Origin: Chryseobacterium sp. H1D6B
GTDB lineage: Bacteria > Bacteroidota > Bacteroidia > Flavobacteriales > Weeksellaceae
Assembly: GCF_029892445.1 (NCBI RefSeq)
Contig: NZ_JARXVJ010000001.1
Location: 1,116,001-1,180,000 of the forward strand
DNA length: 64,000 bases
Reading direction: 5' to 3'
Shown: positions 53,041-62,854 of the stretch, in pieces
How the letters are laid out: each line of letters starts with the position of its first letter
Position numbering within the stretch: position 1 is the stretch's first letter
Translations under genes and position numbers: made by a program
The notes under the pieces: generated by a model
What the model was told of the DNA's origin: nothing
Databases searched by the model: none
What the model saw: only the letters and a program-made list of their open reading frames with translations

Positions 53041-53769
53041 TTAATGGTTTTTTGGATGTACAGATTTTGGCTTACTGCCTGCCGCTTTAATTAATGAATC
53101 TTTTTTCAAAGAATCTAAAATCTTTATCTGAGCAGAGTCAATTTTTATTTTTACGGGATCTTTTACAATTCTTCGGGTCTTTGTCTGCACAGTGACGTTA
53201 TCAAAAGATTTTTTTCCGAACAGGAGTTCCTGCTGTGTGTAGGCAAGATAAAGAAGACCTAAAACCGGAATAATGAGAAGGAAAACCCATAAAATAGATG
53301 TATTGAATTTATAATCATTCTCAGAATTCTCCAGAATATATGGTTTATCAGTATTTTTAATATCAGAAATTCTAATTTCCTCTAATCCATAAAAATCCGG
53401 ATGGTCAGACTCTAATCTCTTTCCTTTAAATTGAAACTTCCCTTCTATAATAGAAATGGTGCCAAGGTTTTGAATCTCTAAAATCTGATCTGCCTGAAGT
53501 TTCTTTTTCCAGAAATCAGTCTGTACCATCAGTTCTCCTTTAATGGATTCTGATGTCACTTGTTTTTGAGTGCTGATAAAACCAGCTAACTCATCAGACT
53601 GCACTTCATAATCAGGATTAAAAGTAATCTGACTGGAAGGCGGAAGGATACTCCCGTTTTCGGAATTGATAATCGCTTTAGAATTTTCCAAAGAAAACAC
53701 GCCAAAGCCTGGAACTGTAACAGTCCCAAATTGTTTCAGATAATCTAAAATGTAAGCTGAAATATTCAT
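53041..53769 (-). CDS. HU-CCDC81-domain membrane protein
   Basis: A 242-residue protein. The N-terminal domain (residues ~1-130; ILDYLKQFGTVTVPGFGVFSLE) matches the Bacteroidota HU-CCDC81 domains, one HU-like and one following. A membrane helix lies at ~162-182 and a basic tail (KPKSVHPKNH) follows. Relatives often end in a SPOR domain that binds septal peptidoglycan; none is visible here. The HU-like domain suggests a nucleoid or septum link, unproven. Confidence 0.8.
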   Translation of the reverse strand: MNISAYILDYLKQFGTVTVPGFGVFSLENSKAIINSENGSILPPSSQITFNPDYEVQSDELAGFISTQKQVTSESIKGELMVQTDFWKKKLQADQILEIQNLGTISIIEGKFQFKGKRLESDHPDFYGLEEIRISDIKNTDKPYILENSENDYKFNTSILWVFLLIIPVLGLLYLAYTQQELLFGKKSFDNVTVQTKTRRIVKDPVKIKIDSAQIKILDSLKKDSLIKAAGSKPKSVHPKNH

Positions 53770-53905
53770 TTGACCGCAAATTTATAACTTTTTCATGACT
53801 TTTTGTGAGATTTGTTGATATGAAAAAAGACTGCCGAAACAGTCCTTTATATTTTATGGAGTAAAAATTTAATATCAGAATTTGATTCTCAAATTTAAAG
53901 TAAAA

Positions 53906-56020
53906 TTATTGAATTTTCCAGCTGATTCCGAACATAAAATTAGTTCCGGCTTGTGAAAAATAATATGGGTTGCCATCATAAACCGCTCCATTATTTACAT
54001 ACTTCTTATTGAAAATATTATTGACCAATAATTTCAAAGCAATATCATTGTCTGCAATTTTGAATTGATACTGAGCATTAAAATCTGTAAGAAGATAATC
54101 CTTGAGCTGCAGGTTTTTATCTTCAGTGTTATCCAGATACTGTTTACCGACATATTGGTTCATCAAAGCAAACTGGAAATTTTTATTTGGATTAAATTTC
54201 AATCCCAAATTAGCTATAACATCCGGTGAAAAAGAAATCTGAGTGTTTCCCATATCACGAACCAGCGTTTCATTTTCTATTTTAAAATCTAAGTTTCTGT
54301 TTTGGCTTAAACTAGCATTTCCGGAAACCTCCCACTGCTTAGAAATCTTTGCTACGGCACCTATTTCTACTCCTCTTCTGTAGCTTTCCCCTGAATTGGT
54401 TCTGATGAATGCTCCTACATTGTTAAGCTCCCCATTTAAAACCAACTGATTCACGTAATACATGTAGTATAAGTTAGCCGTTAAGGATACAATTCCTAAC
54501 TGTTTTTCAAAACCTGCTTCAAAATCGTGAAGTTTTTCAGCTTTTACATCCTTATTAGCAATAAGATCATCTCTATTAGGCTCCCGGTGGGCATGCGCAT
54601 AAGATAAAAATATCTTTCCGTTTCCAATTTTGTAATTTACCCCCGCTTTTGGATTGAAAAACAGCCAGCTTTTATTGAGGTTGGCGCCTTCAGAATCACC
54701 ATCGGTGATAATTTTAGTATCATAATCGATATTTCTAAGCTGTAAATCTCCAAAGAACTCAAATTTATTCACTCTAAATAATGCTTTTGCAAATCCAGCA
54801 ACCTCATTTTTTACAGAACGTCCTCTGTAATATTCATGTTCATTAATCGGATAAAAAACGCCGGTTACATTGCCGAAATGCATTCCATAATATTGGTTTC
54901 CAACAACCCCAAAATTAAGATCTAAGTTTTCAAATTTTCCATAAAGTGTAGAAACCACTCCATAAAAATCATTATCCAGCCATTTTTTTCTAATGAAATC
55001 CGAATATTTTACTGTCTCTCCGCCATCAATAATATCTGGAAGATTATACCTCGAAAACGGATCTCCCTGTTTATAGTTTTCATAATATCCTTTTCCTTTG
55101 GTATAGTGCAGTGTCGTTTCTAAATTCCAATTCTCATTAAAGCCCTGCTCCCAAAGCAGCTGGTAATGATTCTGTCTGTAATTATCCGTTTCATTATTAT
55201 AGAAACCCACAATATTTTTCCAGTCGGCATCATAAATCGCTCCTGATATGTTGAATTTAGGATCTGTTTCCCATGTCGTTCTGTCGATTCCGTTCCAAGC
55301 TTGGTAGGTCTTTTCTTTTCCTCCAAAAGCTATCAGACGGATTCTTGTTTTTCCTTCTTCAAATAAAGCCGTAAAATTATAAGAATCTAAACTCGAAGAA
55401 GCTCTGTCAATATAGCCGTCAGAATGAATTTTAGTATATCTCCCCATCACGGAAAGACGGTTTTTCCAGAACTTTCCGGTTCCTATTTCTGCCGAATATT
55501 TGTAAGTACTGAATGATCCGTAGCTGTCATCTGTTTTTACATACAACTTTTCTTCAGGATCTTTGGAAATCACATTGATACTTGCTCCAAAAGCAGAAAC
55601 TCCATTATTGGAAGTCCCTACTCCTCTTTGAATAATAATCTGTGACGCGGAACTCGTTAAATCCGGAACGTTCACAAAAAAAGTTCCCTGACTTTCTGAA
55701 TCATTGAACGGAACACCGTTCATCATCACATTAATTCCTCGTCCTGCAACTCCACGGATTCTAAAACCGGTATATCCAACACCATTTCCAGCGTCAGAAG
55801 TGGAAATTACAGATGTTTGATTTTTCAAGAGAATGGGTAAATCCTGTCCGAGGTTTCTACTGTCAAGATCTTTCTGAACGTTGATGATCTCTTTGGCTAC
55901 AGGAAGCCTTTTAGTAAAATTAACAGCCTCTATTTCTCTGATTTTCAGAGAATCTGTATGTTGAGCCTGCATAAAACTCAATGAGCCTGCAGTAAGCCCT
56001 AAAAAAAACAATCCTTTCAT
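53906..56020 (-). CDS. TonB-dependent outer-membrane receptor, probably thiamine uptake
   Basis: A 704-residue outer-membrane receptor: signal peptide, plug domain (residues ~45-160; RIRGVAGRGINVMMNGVPF, then the VFFVNVPDL-type segment) and a 22-strand-type barrel ending with the aromatic terminus MFGISWKIQ. There is no SusD-like partner gene and no carboxypeptidase-like N-terminal extension. The leader carries a TPP riboswitch, which ties it to thiamine or its phosphates; Bacteroidota are known to use riboswitch-controlled receptors for thiamine. Confidence 0.88.
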   Translation of the reverse strand: MKGLFFLGLTAGSLSFMQAQHTDSLKIREIEAVNFTKRLPVAKEIINVQKDLDSRNLGQDLPILLKNQTSVISTSDAGNGVGYTGFRIRGVAGRGINVMMNGVPFNDSESQGTFFVNVPDLTSSASQIIIQRGVGTSNNGVSAFGASINVISKDPEEKLYVKTDDSYGSFSTYKYSAEIGTGKFWKNRLSVMGRYTKIHSDGYIDRASSSLDSYNFTALFEEGKTRIRLIAFGGKEKTYQAWNGIDRTTWETDPKFNISGAIYDADWKNIVGFYNNETDNYRQNHYQLLWEQGFNENWNLETTLHYTKGKGYYENYKQGDPFSRYNLPDIIDGGETVKYSDFIRKKWLDNDFYGVVSTLYGKFENLDLNFGVVGNQYYGMHFGNVTGVFYPINEHEYYRGRSVKNEVAGFAKALFRVNKFEFFGDLQLRNIDYDTKIITDGDSEGANLNKSWLFFNPKAGVNYKIGNGKIFLSYAHAHREPNRDDLIANKDVKAEKLHDFEAGFEKQLGIVSLTANLYYMYYVNQLVLNGELNNVGAFIRTNSGESYRRGVEIGAVAKISKQWEVSGNASLSQNRNLDFKIENETLVRDMGNTQISFSPDVIANLGLKFNPNKNFQFALMNQYVGKQYLDNTEDKNLQLKDYLLTDFNAQYQFKIADNDIALKLLVNNIFNKKYVNNGAVYDGNPYYFSQAGTNFMFGISWKIQ

Positions 56021-56099
56021 TCTTATAAATTTTTAAAATTTAATGGAATAAAAGGGGATCGATAAGATATTATACAATCTCGACAACTTGATCGGAGTC

Positions 56100-56172
56100 G
56101 AAGTGTCCCTAAACAGCATTACCTGTTCCAGGTTCATTGGGTATAATCTCAGCCATTACAGCACCCCTTTAT
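56100..56172 (-). promoter_or_regulatory. TPP riboswitch upstream of the TonB-dependent receptor
   Basis: Read leftward it has the THI-box blocks in order: GGGGTGC (near 56168), GCTGAGA (56153-56147), ACCC, GAACCTG, CAGGTAATGCTG and AGGGA (56110-56106). These are the conserved core of the TPP aptamer. No terminator hairpin follows; the upstream AAAGGGG may pair with CCCCTTTT near 56048-56055 close to the start codon, so translation control is possible. It lies 80 bases before the receptor start. Confidence 0.93.
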
Positions 56173-56180
56173 TTCAGCGG

Positions 56181-56211
56181 CAAAATTACAAAAAATATCC
56201 TGCCCTTCAAA
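56181..56211 (-). promoter_or_regulatory. promoter of the riboswitch-receptor transcript
   Basis: TTTG (56211-56208) and TAATTTTG (56188-56181) with a 19-base spacer, an excellent match to the Bacteroidota pattern. The riboswitch starts about 10 bases further on. Confidence 0.75.
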
Positions 56212-56212
56212 T

Positions 56213-56977
56213 TTAGTAGGCTTTGTTCTTAGAATCCACGTAATAATAGTTGGTTCCGTCCTTGGTAACTTCAAACATTTTACCCAGTTTCCAGCTGAAA
56301 TTTCTTTTAATATTAATATATTCAAAGGGGATAATAATTTTGTTATTAACGTCAATCACCCCAAACTTATCGTTATAAGAAGCCACAATCATCGGATTTT
56401 TCACATCATCGCCTTCCATAATATGAAGATATTGATACTGAGGATAGATTTGGTACTGTCTGTAATCTGCTGCATTTACAAATTTTGCAGTCTCAATAAT
56501 TCCATAAAAGCCATTTGCAACATAAGCTTGGAAGTCCTGCTTTTTAAATTCACTTTTACATTTTCCAAGATCAGAATTTTTATACTCATAGACTCTTTTC
56601 CCTGTCTGATCTATTCTGTAAGAAATAAGATCTTTTTCTACGGTAGCATAATCAGCTGTTCCGAACTTTTTCACTTTTTCATTACTCGAATTCAACAAGT
56701 TGCAGTCTTCAGCAAAAAAAACAGCGATATGGTATTCGGGCTGGATAATAAATTTCCCCCTCTGGTTAACATATCCAAATTTTCCGTTTTTCTTCTGCGG
56801 GATCAACACCGGAACCTCATCATTCAGAACAACTAAATCAGGGTTTACTTTCGGCTGCACTTCCTTTTTAATAATAGTTTTGGGAACATTTTTAACCGGA
56901 AGCTTTTTTACTGATCTTTTCTGAGAGAATACTGCAATCGAAATAAATACAAAGAAAAAATTAACTACATTTTTCAT
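56213..56977 (-). CDS. WG-repeat protein, exported
   Basis: A 254-residue secreted protein (signal peptide ends near AVFSQ). It has two WG-type repeats: FGYVNQRGKFIIQPEYH near residues 66-82 and KFGVIDVNNKIIIPFEYIN near 205-223. WG repeats are beta-rich and of unknown function, often in Bacteroidota surface or periplasmic proteins. It is transcribed toward the TonB receptor but that gene has its own promoter. Confidence 0.75.
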   Translation of the reverse strand: MKNVVNFFFVFISIAVFSQKRSVKKLPVKNVPKTIIKKEVQPKVNPDLVVLNDEVPVLIPQKKNGKFGYVNQRGKFIIQPEYHIAVFFAEDCNLLNSSNEKVKKFGTADYATVEKDLISYRIDQTGKRVYEYKNSDLGKCKSEFKKQDFQAYVANGFYGIIETAKFVNAADYRQYQIYPQYQYLHIMEGDDVKNPMIVASYNDKFGVIDVNNKIIIPFEYINIKRNFSWKLGKMFEVTKDGTNYYYVDSKNKAY

Positions 56978-57056
56978 AATTCATGTTTTTGCAAAAATAC
57001 GGCTAAAAATAGATATTATAAAATTCATATTTATAAAGAATCTAAATAATTTCCTC

Positions 57057-57086
57057 TTGATAAAATATTAAAAATTCGTAATTTTG
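57057..57086 (+). promoter_or_regulatory. promoter upstream of the acnA remnant and acnB
   Basis: TTG (57057-57059) and TAATTTTG (57079-57086) with a 19-base spacer. The remnant of acnA starts 40 bases later and acnB at 57426, so this may be a former acnA promoter now driving acnB. Confidence 0.7.
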
Positions 57087-57126
57087 GGAACATTTTTTTA
57101 ATTGTTTGATAATTATAAAACGTTTC

Positions 57127-57258
57127 ATGACTTACTATTGAATATTGATATAATCAAAAAAGTATATAAACGTTATCCAAAAGAGTTTTTACGACACGAC
57201 AGATTACCCGTAAGCGGCTTACATTTTCAAAAAAAGTCCTGTACACTCACGTTTGGAA
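57127..57258 (+). pseudogene. decayed 5' fragment of acnA
   Basis: The DNA from ATG 57127 aligns with the start of acnA at 60534-60662: ATGACTT, then ATATTGATATAATCAAAAAA, CGTTATCCA, GACAGAT, CTTACATTTTCAAAAAAA and TACACTCACGTTTGG all have counterparts at the same order and spacing. There is a TGA at codon 5, a ~5-base insertion near it and a 1-base deletion later that shifts the frame. Weaker similarity may run to ~57320. It cannot make protein. Confidence 0.8.
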
Positions 57259-57425
57259 CTGCATATTATCTCAAATTTAAAAAAAAGGTGTAGATCATGC
57301 TGACTTTACTTCGGTCTATAATGTGTATCTAAATGCGAGAGCTTAAAAACAGCATTAAATATTTATACAGACTTGTAAAGAAAAAGTAGCAAAATCTACT
57401 TTTAATATTGAAAAGACTTCTATAT

Positions 57426-60206
57426 ATGAATATTTATAAGGATTACATTAAAGAGATTGAAGAAAGAAAAAACCAGGGGCTGAATCCAAAGCCAATTGAC
57501 GGCGCTGAATTACTAAGCGAAATCATTGCACAAATTAAAGATTCAAGTAACGAATATCGATCGGATTCTCTTCAATTTTTCATTTACAATACCTTACCCG
57601 GAACTACAAGTGCAGCAGGTGTAAAAGCTCAATTTTTAAAAGAAATCATTTTAGGCCAATCCGTAGTAGAAGAAATATCTCCGGCCTATGCCTTTGAATT
57701 ATTATCTCACATGAAAGGGGGCCCTTCTATCAAGGTACTGCTAGATCTCGCTTTGGGTAGCGACATCTCTATTGCCAAAGAAGCGGCAAATGTTCTTAAA
57801 ACACAGGTTTTCCTTTATGATGCCGATACTAATCGTCTAAAGGAAGCATTCCAGAGCGGTAACGAAATCGCAAAAGAAATCATTGAAAGCTACGCACAAG
57901 CTGAGTTCTTCACTAAGCTGCCAGAAGTTGCTGAAGAAGTGAAAGTGGTGACATTTATTGCTGGTGAAGGTGACATTTCTACGGATTTACTTTCTCCGGG
58001 AAATCAGGCTCACTCAAGATCAGACCGTGAACTTCATGGCAAATGTATGATCACTCCTCAAGCGCAGGAGGAAATTAAAGCTTTACAGGCACAACACCCT
58101 GATGCAAGTGTAATGCTTATTGCTGAAAAAGGGACTATGGGTGTAGGTTCATCAAGAATGTCAGGGGTAAACAACGTGGCTTTATGGACAGGTAAACAAG
58201 CAAGCCCATATATTCCATTCGTGAATATCGCTCCAATTGTTGGAGGTACCAACGGTATTTCTCCCATCTTCCTTACTACAGTTGACGTTACAGGCGGTAT
58301 TGGCCTTGACCTTAAAAACTGGGTGAAAAAACTTGATGAGAATGGACAGCCTATTCGTAACGAAGCTGGAGAACCTATTCTTGAACAGGCTTATTCAGTG
58401 GCTACAGGAACTGTTCTTACTATCAATACAAAAACAAAAAAATTATATAATGGCGACCAGGAACTGATTGACATTGCTAAGGCATTCACTCCTCAGAAAA
58501 TGGAATTCATTAAAGCTGGCGGATCATATGCTATTGTATTCGGTAAAAAATTACAAACATTCGCAGCCAAACTTTTAGGAATAGAAACTCCTCTTGTTTT
58601 CGCTCCGTCAAAAGAAATTTCTCACGAAGGACAAGGTCTTACCGCAGTAGAAAAAATATTCAACAGAAATGCAGTTGGAACAACTCCAGGAAAAGTATTA
58701 CACGCTGGTTCTGATGTACGTGTAGAAGTAAACATCGTTGGATCTCAGGATACAACAGGTCTTATGACTTCTCAGGAACTGGAATCAATGGCGGCAACTG
58801 TAATTTCACCAATTGTTGACGGTGCTTACCAATCAGGTTGTCACACAGCTTCAGTATGGGATAAAAAAGCGCAGGCTAATATTCCTAAATTAATGAAATT
58901 TATGAACGATTTCGGTTTGATCACAGCCCGTGACCCGAAAGGTGAATACCACGCTATGACAGATGTTATTCACAAAGTTCTTAACGATATAACGATAGAC
59001 GAGTGGGCGATCATTATTGGCGGCGACTCTCACACAAGAATGTCTAAAGGGGTTGCTTTTGGAGCAGACTCAGGGACTGTTGCTCTTGCATTAGCTACGG
59101 GTGAAGCATCTATGCCCATTCCGGAATCCGTAAAAGTAACTTTCAAAGGAGATATGAAGGAACACATGGATTTCCGTGATGTTGTTCATGCAACACAGGC
59201 TCAAATGCTGAAGCAGTTCGGTGGAGAAAACGTATTCCAGGGAAGAATCATTGAGGTTCACATCGGAACACTTCCTGCTGACCAGGCATTCACATTTACA
59301 GATTGGACTGCAGAAATGAAGGCAAAAGCTTCTATCAATATTTCTGAAGATAATACTTTAATCGAGTCATTGGAAATTGCAAAAGGCAGAATCCAGATCA
59401 TGATCGACAAGGGTATGGATAATCATAACCAAGTTCTTCAGGGATTAATCAACAAAGCAGATAAAAGAATCGCTGAGATCAGATCTGGTGAAAAACCAGC
59501 TTTAACTCCAGATGCGAATGCTAAATATTATGCAGAAGTAGTTGTTGATCTTGATATCATCGTAGAGCCTATGATTGCTGATCCGGATGTAAACAATGAT
59601 GATGTTTCTAAAAGATATACTCATGATACAATCAGAACGCTTTCTTATTATGGAGGAGAGAAAAAAGTAGATCTTGGTTTTGTTGGATCATGTATGGTTC
59701 ACAAAGGAGACTTGAAAATTGTTTCTCAAATGCTTAGAAATATTGAAAAGCAGCAAGGAAAAGTAGAATTCAACGCTCCTCTTGTAGTAGCCGCTCCAAC
59801 ATATAACATCATTGATGAGTTAAAAGCTGAAGGAGACTGGGAATTCTTAGAAAAATATTCCGGATTCGAATTTGATGATAATGCTCCTAAAGGCGAAGCA
59901 CGGGTTGAATACAAAAACATGATGTATCTTGAGCGTCCCGGCTGTAACCTTTGTATGGGTAACCAAGAGAAAGCAGCTAAAGGAGACACGGTATTAGCTA
60001 CTTCTACCCGTCTTTTCCAAGGAAGAGTAGTTGAAGATTCTGAACGTAAAAAAGGAGAATCTTTATTAGCCTCAACACCAGTTGTTGTCTTATCTGCCAT
60101 CATTGGAAGAATTCCTAATATTGAAGAATATAAAGCTGCCGTTGAAGGAATTGACTTGACTAAATTCGCTCCACCTATTAAAGAGTTAGTTCAGGTTGGT
60201 CATTAA
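57426..60206 (+). CDS. acnB: aconitate hydratase B
   Basis: A 926-residue [4Fe-4S] aconitase of the AcnB type. I start it at ATG 57426; the open frame begins 18 bases earlier with a TTG. It has the N-terminal HEAT-like domain and the swivel domain before the catalytic core (the opposite order to AcnA). The cluster ligands are the Cys in GFVGSCMVHKG and the CNLC pair in RPGCNLCMGN. It interconverts citrate and isocitrate in the TCA cycle. It stands behind a remnant of acnA, and intact acnA follows 327 bases later. Confidence 0.95.
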   Translation: MNIYKDYIKEIEERKNQGLNPKPIDGAELLSEIIAQIKDSSNEYRSDSLQFFIYNTLPGTTSAAGVKAQFLKEIILGQSVVEEISPAYAFELLSHMKGGPSIKVLLDLALGSDISIAKEAANVLKTQVFLYDADTNRLKEAFQSGNEIAKEIIESYAQAEFFTKLPEVAEEVKVVTFIAGEGDISTDLLSPGNQAHSRSDRELHGKCMITPQAQEEIKALQAQHPDASVMLIAEKGTMGVGSSRMSGVNNVALWTGKQASPYIPFVNIAPIVGGTNGISPIFLTTVDVTGGIGLDLKNWVKKLDENGQPIRNEAGEPILEQAYSVATGTVLTINTKTKKLYNGDQELIDIAKAFTPQKMEFIKAGGSYAIVFGKKLQTFAAKLLGIETPLVFAPSKEISHEGQGLTAVEKIFNRNAVGTTPGKVLHAGSDVRVEVNIVGSQDTTGLMTSQELESMAATVISPIVDGAYQSGCHTASVWDKKAQANIPKLMKFMNDFGLITARDPKGEYHAMTDVIHKVLNDITIDEWAIIIGGDSHTRMSKGVAFGADSGTVALALATGEASMPIPESVKVTFKGDMKEHMDFRDVVHATQAQMLKQFGGENVFQGRIIEVHIGTLPADQAFTFTDWTAEMKAKASINISEDNTLIESLEIAKGRIQIMIDKGMDNHNQVLQGLINKADKRIAEIRSGEKPALTPDANAKYYAEVVVDLDIIVEPMIADPDVNNDDVSKRYTHDTIRTLSYYGGEKKVDLGFVGSCMVHKGDLKIVSQMLRNIEKQQGKVEFNAPLVVAAPTYNIIDELKAEGDWEFLEKYSGFEFDDNAPKGEARVEYKNMMYLERPGCNLCMGNQEKAAKGDTVLATSTRLFQGRVVEDSERKKGESLLASTPVVVLSAIIGRIPNIEEYKAAVEGIDLTKFAPPIKELVQVGH

Positions 60207-60252
60207 TAGACGTTGACAACAAGTCTTAAGACTATTTAAAAATTATATAATT

Positions 60253-60296
60253 GAAAGATTTTGGTCCTGCGGGATTCAAAATCTTTCATTTTTTGT
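60253..60296 (+). terminator. intrinsic terminator after acnB
   Basis: GAAAGATTTTG (60253-60263) pairs with CAAAATCTTTC (60277-60287), then a T run. It separates acnB from acnA. Upstream and downstream of it the 327-base gap (60207-60533) is AT-rich with no ORF and no promoter I can define. Confidence 0.8.
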
Positions 60297-60533
60297 TTAG
60301 AATATTTCCATTTTAGATTAATTAGGAATTATTTTAAATAAAATATAGAAAAGAAATTCTATTTTTTCTTAACTTGATAGAAATAAAATATCCTCATTAT
60401 TTATTACAATTATCCTTTTTATACACCGAAGGAACAGAATTTGATGGGTTATAGTAACATAATAATATTTCCTGTTTTTATACTAAGTTAATGACGGAAG
60501 TTTATTTGAAAAAAAGAAAAATTAAATTAAGAT

Positions 60534-62801
60534 ATGACTTTTGATATTGATATGATCAAAAAAGTATACGAGCGTTACCCAGAAAGAATTGCTGCGGCAA
60601 GACAGATCGTGGGGAAACCTCTTACACTTTCAGAAAAAATCCTTTACACCCACTTGTGGGAAGGGAATGCTACATCAGCACATGAAAGAGGAAACTCTTA
60701 TGTAGATTTCGCACCAGACAGAGTAGCAATGCAGGATGCAACTGCGCAGATGGCGCTTTTACAATTTATGCAGGCGGGAAAAGCTAAAGTGGCTGTTCCT
60801 TCAACTGCTCACGCCGATCACTTGATTCAGGCGAGGGTAGGTGCAGAATCAGATTTACAGGAAGGTATTAATAAAAACTCTGAAGTATTCAGCTTCTTGA
60901 GTTCTGTTTGTGATAAATATGGAATCGGTTTCTGGAAGCCGGGAGCCGGTATTATTCACCAGGTTGTCCTAGAAAATTATGCATTCCCGGGAGGTATGAT
61001 GATCGGAACTGACTCTCACACGGTGAACGCAGGAGGTTTAGGAATGGTTGCTATCGGAGTAGGTGGTGCTGATGCTGTAGACGTAATGGCTGGAATGGCT
61101 TGGGAACTTAAAATGCCTAAGCTTATCGGTGTAAAATTAACCGGTAAAATGTCTGGCTGGACTTCAGCAAAAGATGTGATCTTGAAAGTGGCAGGAATTC
61201 TTACCGTGAAAGGCGGAACAGGATGCATTGTAGAATATTTCGGAGAAGGTGCTCAATCTTTATCTGCAACAGGTAAAGGAACGATCTGTAACATGGGTGC
61301 AGAAATCGGAGCTACTACTTCTACTTTCGGATATGATGATTCCATGAGACGATATTTATCTTCTACAGGAAGACAGGATGTTGTAGATGCTGCTGATATA
61401 ATTGCTGAACATTTAACGGGTGATGCTGAAGTGTATGCAAATCCTGAACAATATTTCGATCAGGTAATCGAGATCAATCTTTCTGAATTGGCTCCTCACC
61501 TGAACGGACCTTTCACTCCAGATTTAGCAACACCAGTTTCAGAATTTAAAGCTAAAGCTGAAGCAAACGGATGGCCTATCGAAGTAGAATGGGCATTGAT
61601 CGGTTCTTGTACCAACTCATCTTACGAAGATTTATCAAGAGCAGCCTCCATTGTTGAGGATGCAGTAGCAAAAGGAGTTAAACCTAAAGCTATTTTAGGA
61701 ATCAATCCTGGATCTGAGCAGGTGAAATTTACAGCAGAAAGAGATGGTTTCTTAGATTCTTTCAGAAAATTTGAAAACGCCAGAATCTTTACTAATGCCT
61801 GCGGACCTTGTATCGGACAGTGGGACAGAGAAGGCGCTGAAAAAGGGGAGAAAAACTCTATTATCCATTCTTTCAACAGAAACTTTGCAAAAAGAGCTGA
61901 CGGTAACCCCAATACTCATGCATTCGTAGCTTCTCCTGAAATGGTAGCGGCTATCGCAATCTCTGGAAGATTAGACTTTAACCCTATCACAGATACATTA
62001 ACCAATGAATCTGGAGAGCAGATAAAATTAAATGAGCCTCAAGGTTTTGAATTACCTGCAAAAGGCTTCGCAGTGGATGACAACGGATATCAGGCTCCAT
62101 CTGAGGATGGATCTTCCGTAGTTGTAAAGGTAAGCCCTACTTCAGACAGACTTCAGTTATTAGAAGAATTCCCTGCTTGGGACGGTAAAAATATTCAAGG
62201 TGCTAAAGTTTTAATTAAAGCTTTCGGAAAATGTACCACAGACCATATTTCTATGGCTGGACCATGGCTGAAATACAGAGGCCACCTAGACAATATTTCA
62301 AACAATATGTTAATCGGAGCTGTAAATGCTTATAACATGGAAACAAATCATGTTAAAAACGAATTAACAGGTGAATATGGTGAAGTTCCTGCTGTACAAA
62401 GAGCTTACAAAGCTGCAGGAATTGCTACTATTGTTGTTGGAGATCAAAACTACGGGGAAGGCTCCTCAAGAGAGCACGCTGCAATGGAACCGAGACACCT
62501 GGGTGTAAAAGCAGTATTGGTAAAATCATTTGCAAGAATTCATGAAACTAACCTTAAAAAACAAGGGATGTTAGGATTAACATTTGCTAATGAAGCTGAT
62601 TATGATAAAATTCAAGAAGATGACACGGTTAACTTCTTAGATCTAGATCAATTCGCTCCTGAGAAACAGCTTTCATTAGAGTTTGTACATGCTGACGGAA
62701 CTAAAGACATCATCATGGCCAACCACACTTACAATGACCAGCAGATTGACTGGTTTAAAGCAGGCTCTGCTCTAAACTTAATCAAAAGACAAGAAAATTA
62801 A
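60534..62801 (+). CDS. acnA: aconitate hydratase A
   Basis: A 755-residue aconitase of the mitochondrial/AcnA family, with core domain and C-terminal swivel domain. The [4Fe-4S] ligands are in [12 protein letters not shown] and [11 protein letters not shown]. Its active-site loop [15 protein letters not shown] is intact. A second aconitase, AcnB, is encoded just upstream, so the cell has both forms; in E. coli AcnA is the stress form and AcnB the main one. A decayed copy of its first ~130 bases lies before acnB. Confidence 0.96.
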   Translation: MTFDIDMIKKVYERYPERIAAARQIVGKPLTLSEKILYTHLWEGNATSAHERGNSYVDFAPDRVAMQDATAQMALLQFMQAGKAKVAVPSTAHADHLIQARVGAESDLQEGINKNSEVFSFLSSVCDKYGIGFWKPGAGIIHQVVLENYAFPGGMMIGTDSHTVNAGGLGMVAIGVGGADAVDVMAGMAWELKMPKLIGVKLTGKMSGWTSAKDVILKVAGILTVKGGTGCIVEYFGEGAQSLSATGKGTICNMGAEIGATTSTFGYDDSMRRYLSSTGRQDVVDAADIIAEHLTGDAEVYANPEQYFDQVIEINLSELAPHLNGPFTPDLATPVSEFKAKAEANGWPIEVEWALIGSCTNSSYEDLSRAASIVEDAVAKGVKPKAILGINPGSEQVKFTAERDGFLDSFRKFENARIFTNACGPCIGQWDREGAEKGEKNSIIHSFNRNFAKRADGNPNTHAFVASPEMVAAIAISGRLDFNPITDTLTNESGEQIKLNEPQGFELPAKGFAVDDNGYQAPSEDGSSVVVKVSPTSDRLQLLEEFPAWDGKNIQGAKVLIKAFGKCTTDHISMAGPWLKYRGHLDNISNNMLIGAVNAYNMETNHVKNELTGEYGEVPAVQRAYKAAGIATIVVGDQNYGEGSSREHAAMEPRHLGVKAVLVKSFARIHETNLKKQGMLGLTFANEADYDKIQEDDTVNFLDLDQFAPEKQLSLEFVHADGTKDIIMANHTYNDQQIDWFKAGSALNLIKRQEN

Positions 62802-62822
62802 TTGTTAGATTAATTTTATATC

Positions 62823-62854
62823 AAAAAAGCAGCTTCAATTGGAGCTGTTTTTTT
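62823..62854. terminator. bidirectional terminator after acnA
   Basis: CAGCT (62830-62834) and AGCTG (62843-62847) with an A-run before and T-run after. It ends acnA and overlaps the end of the LytTR gene on the other strand. Confidence 0.7.

Noticed and set aside
53041..53769. Ordinary HU DNA-binding protein
   Set aside because: Too long, with a membrane helix; it fits HU-CCDC81 proteins rather than histone-like HU.
57102..57293. 63-residue open frame upstream of acnB
   Set aside because: Its N-terminal part matches the acnA start and then leaves the acnA frame after a 1-base deletion; it is a product of the decayed acnA fragment, not a gene.
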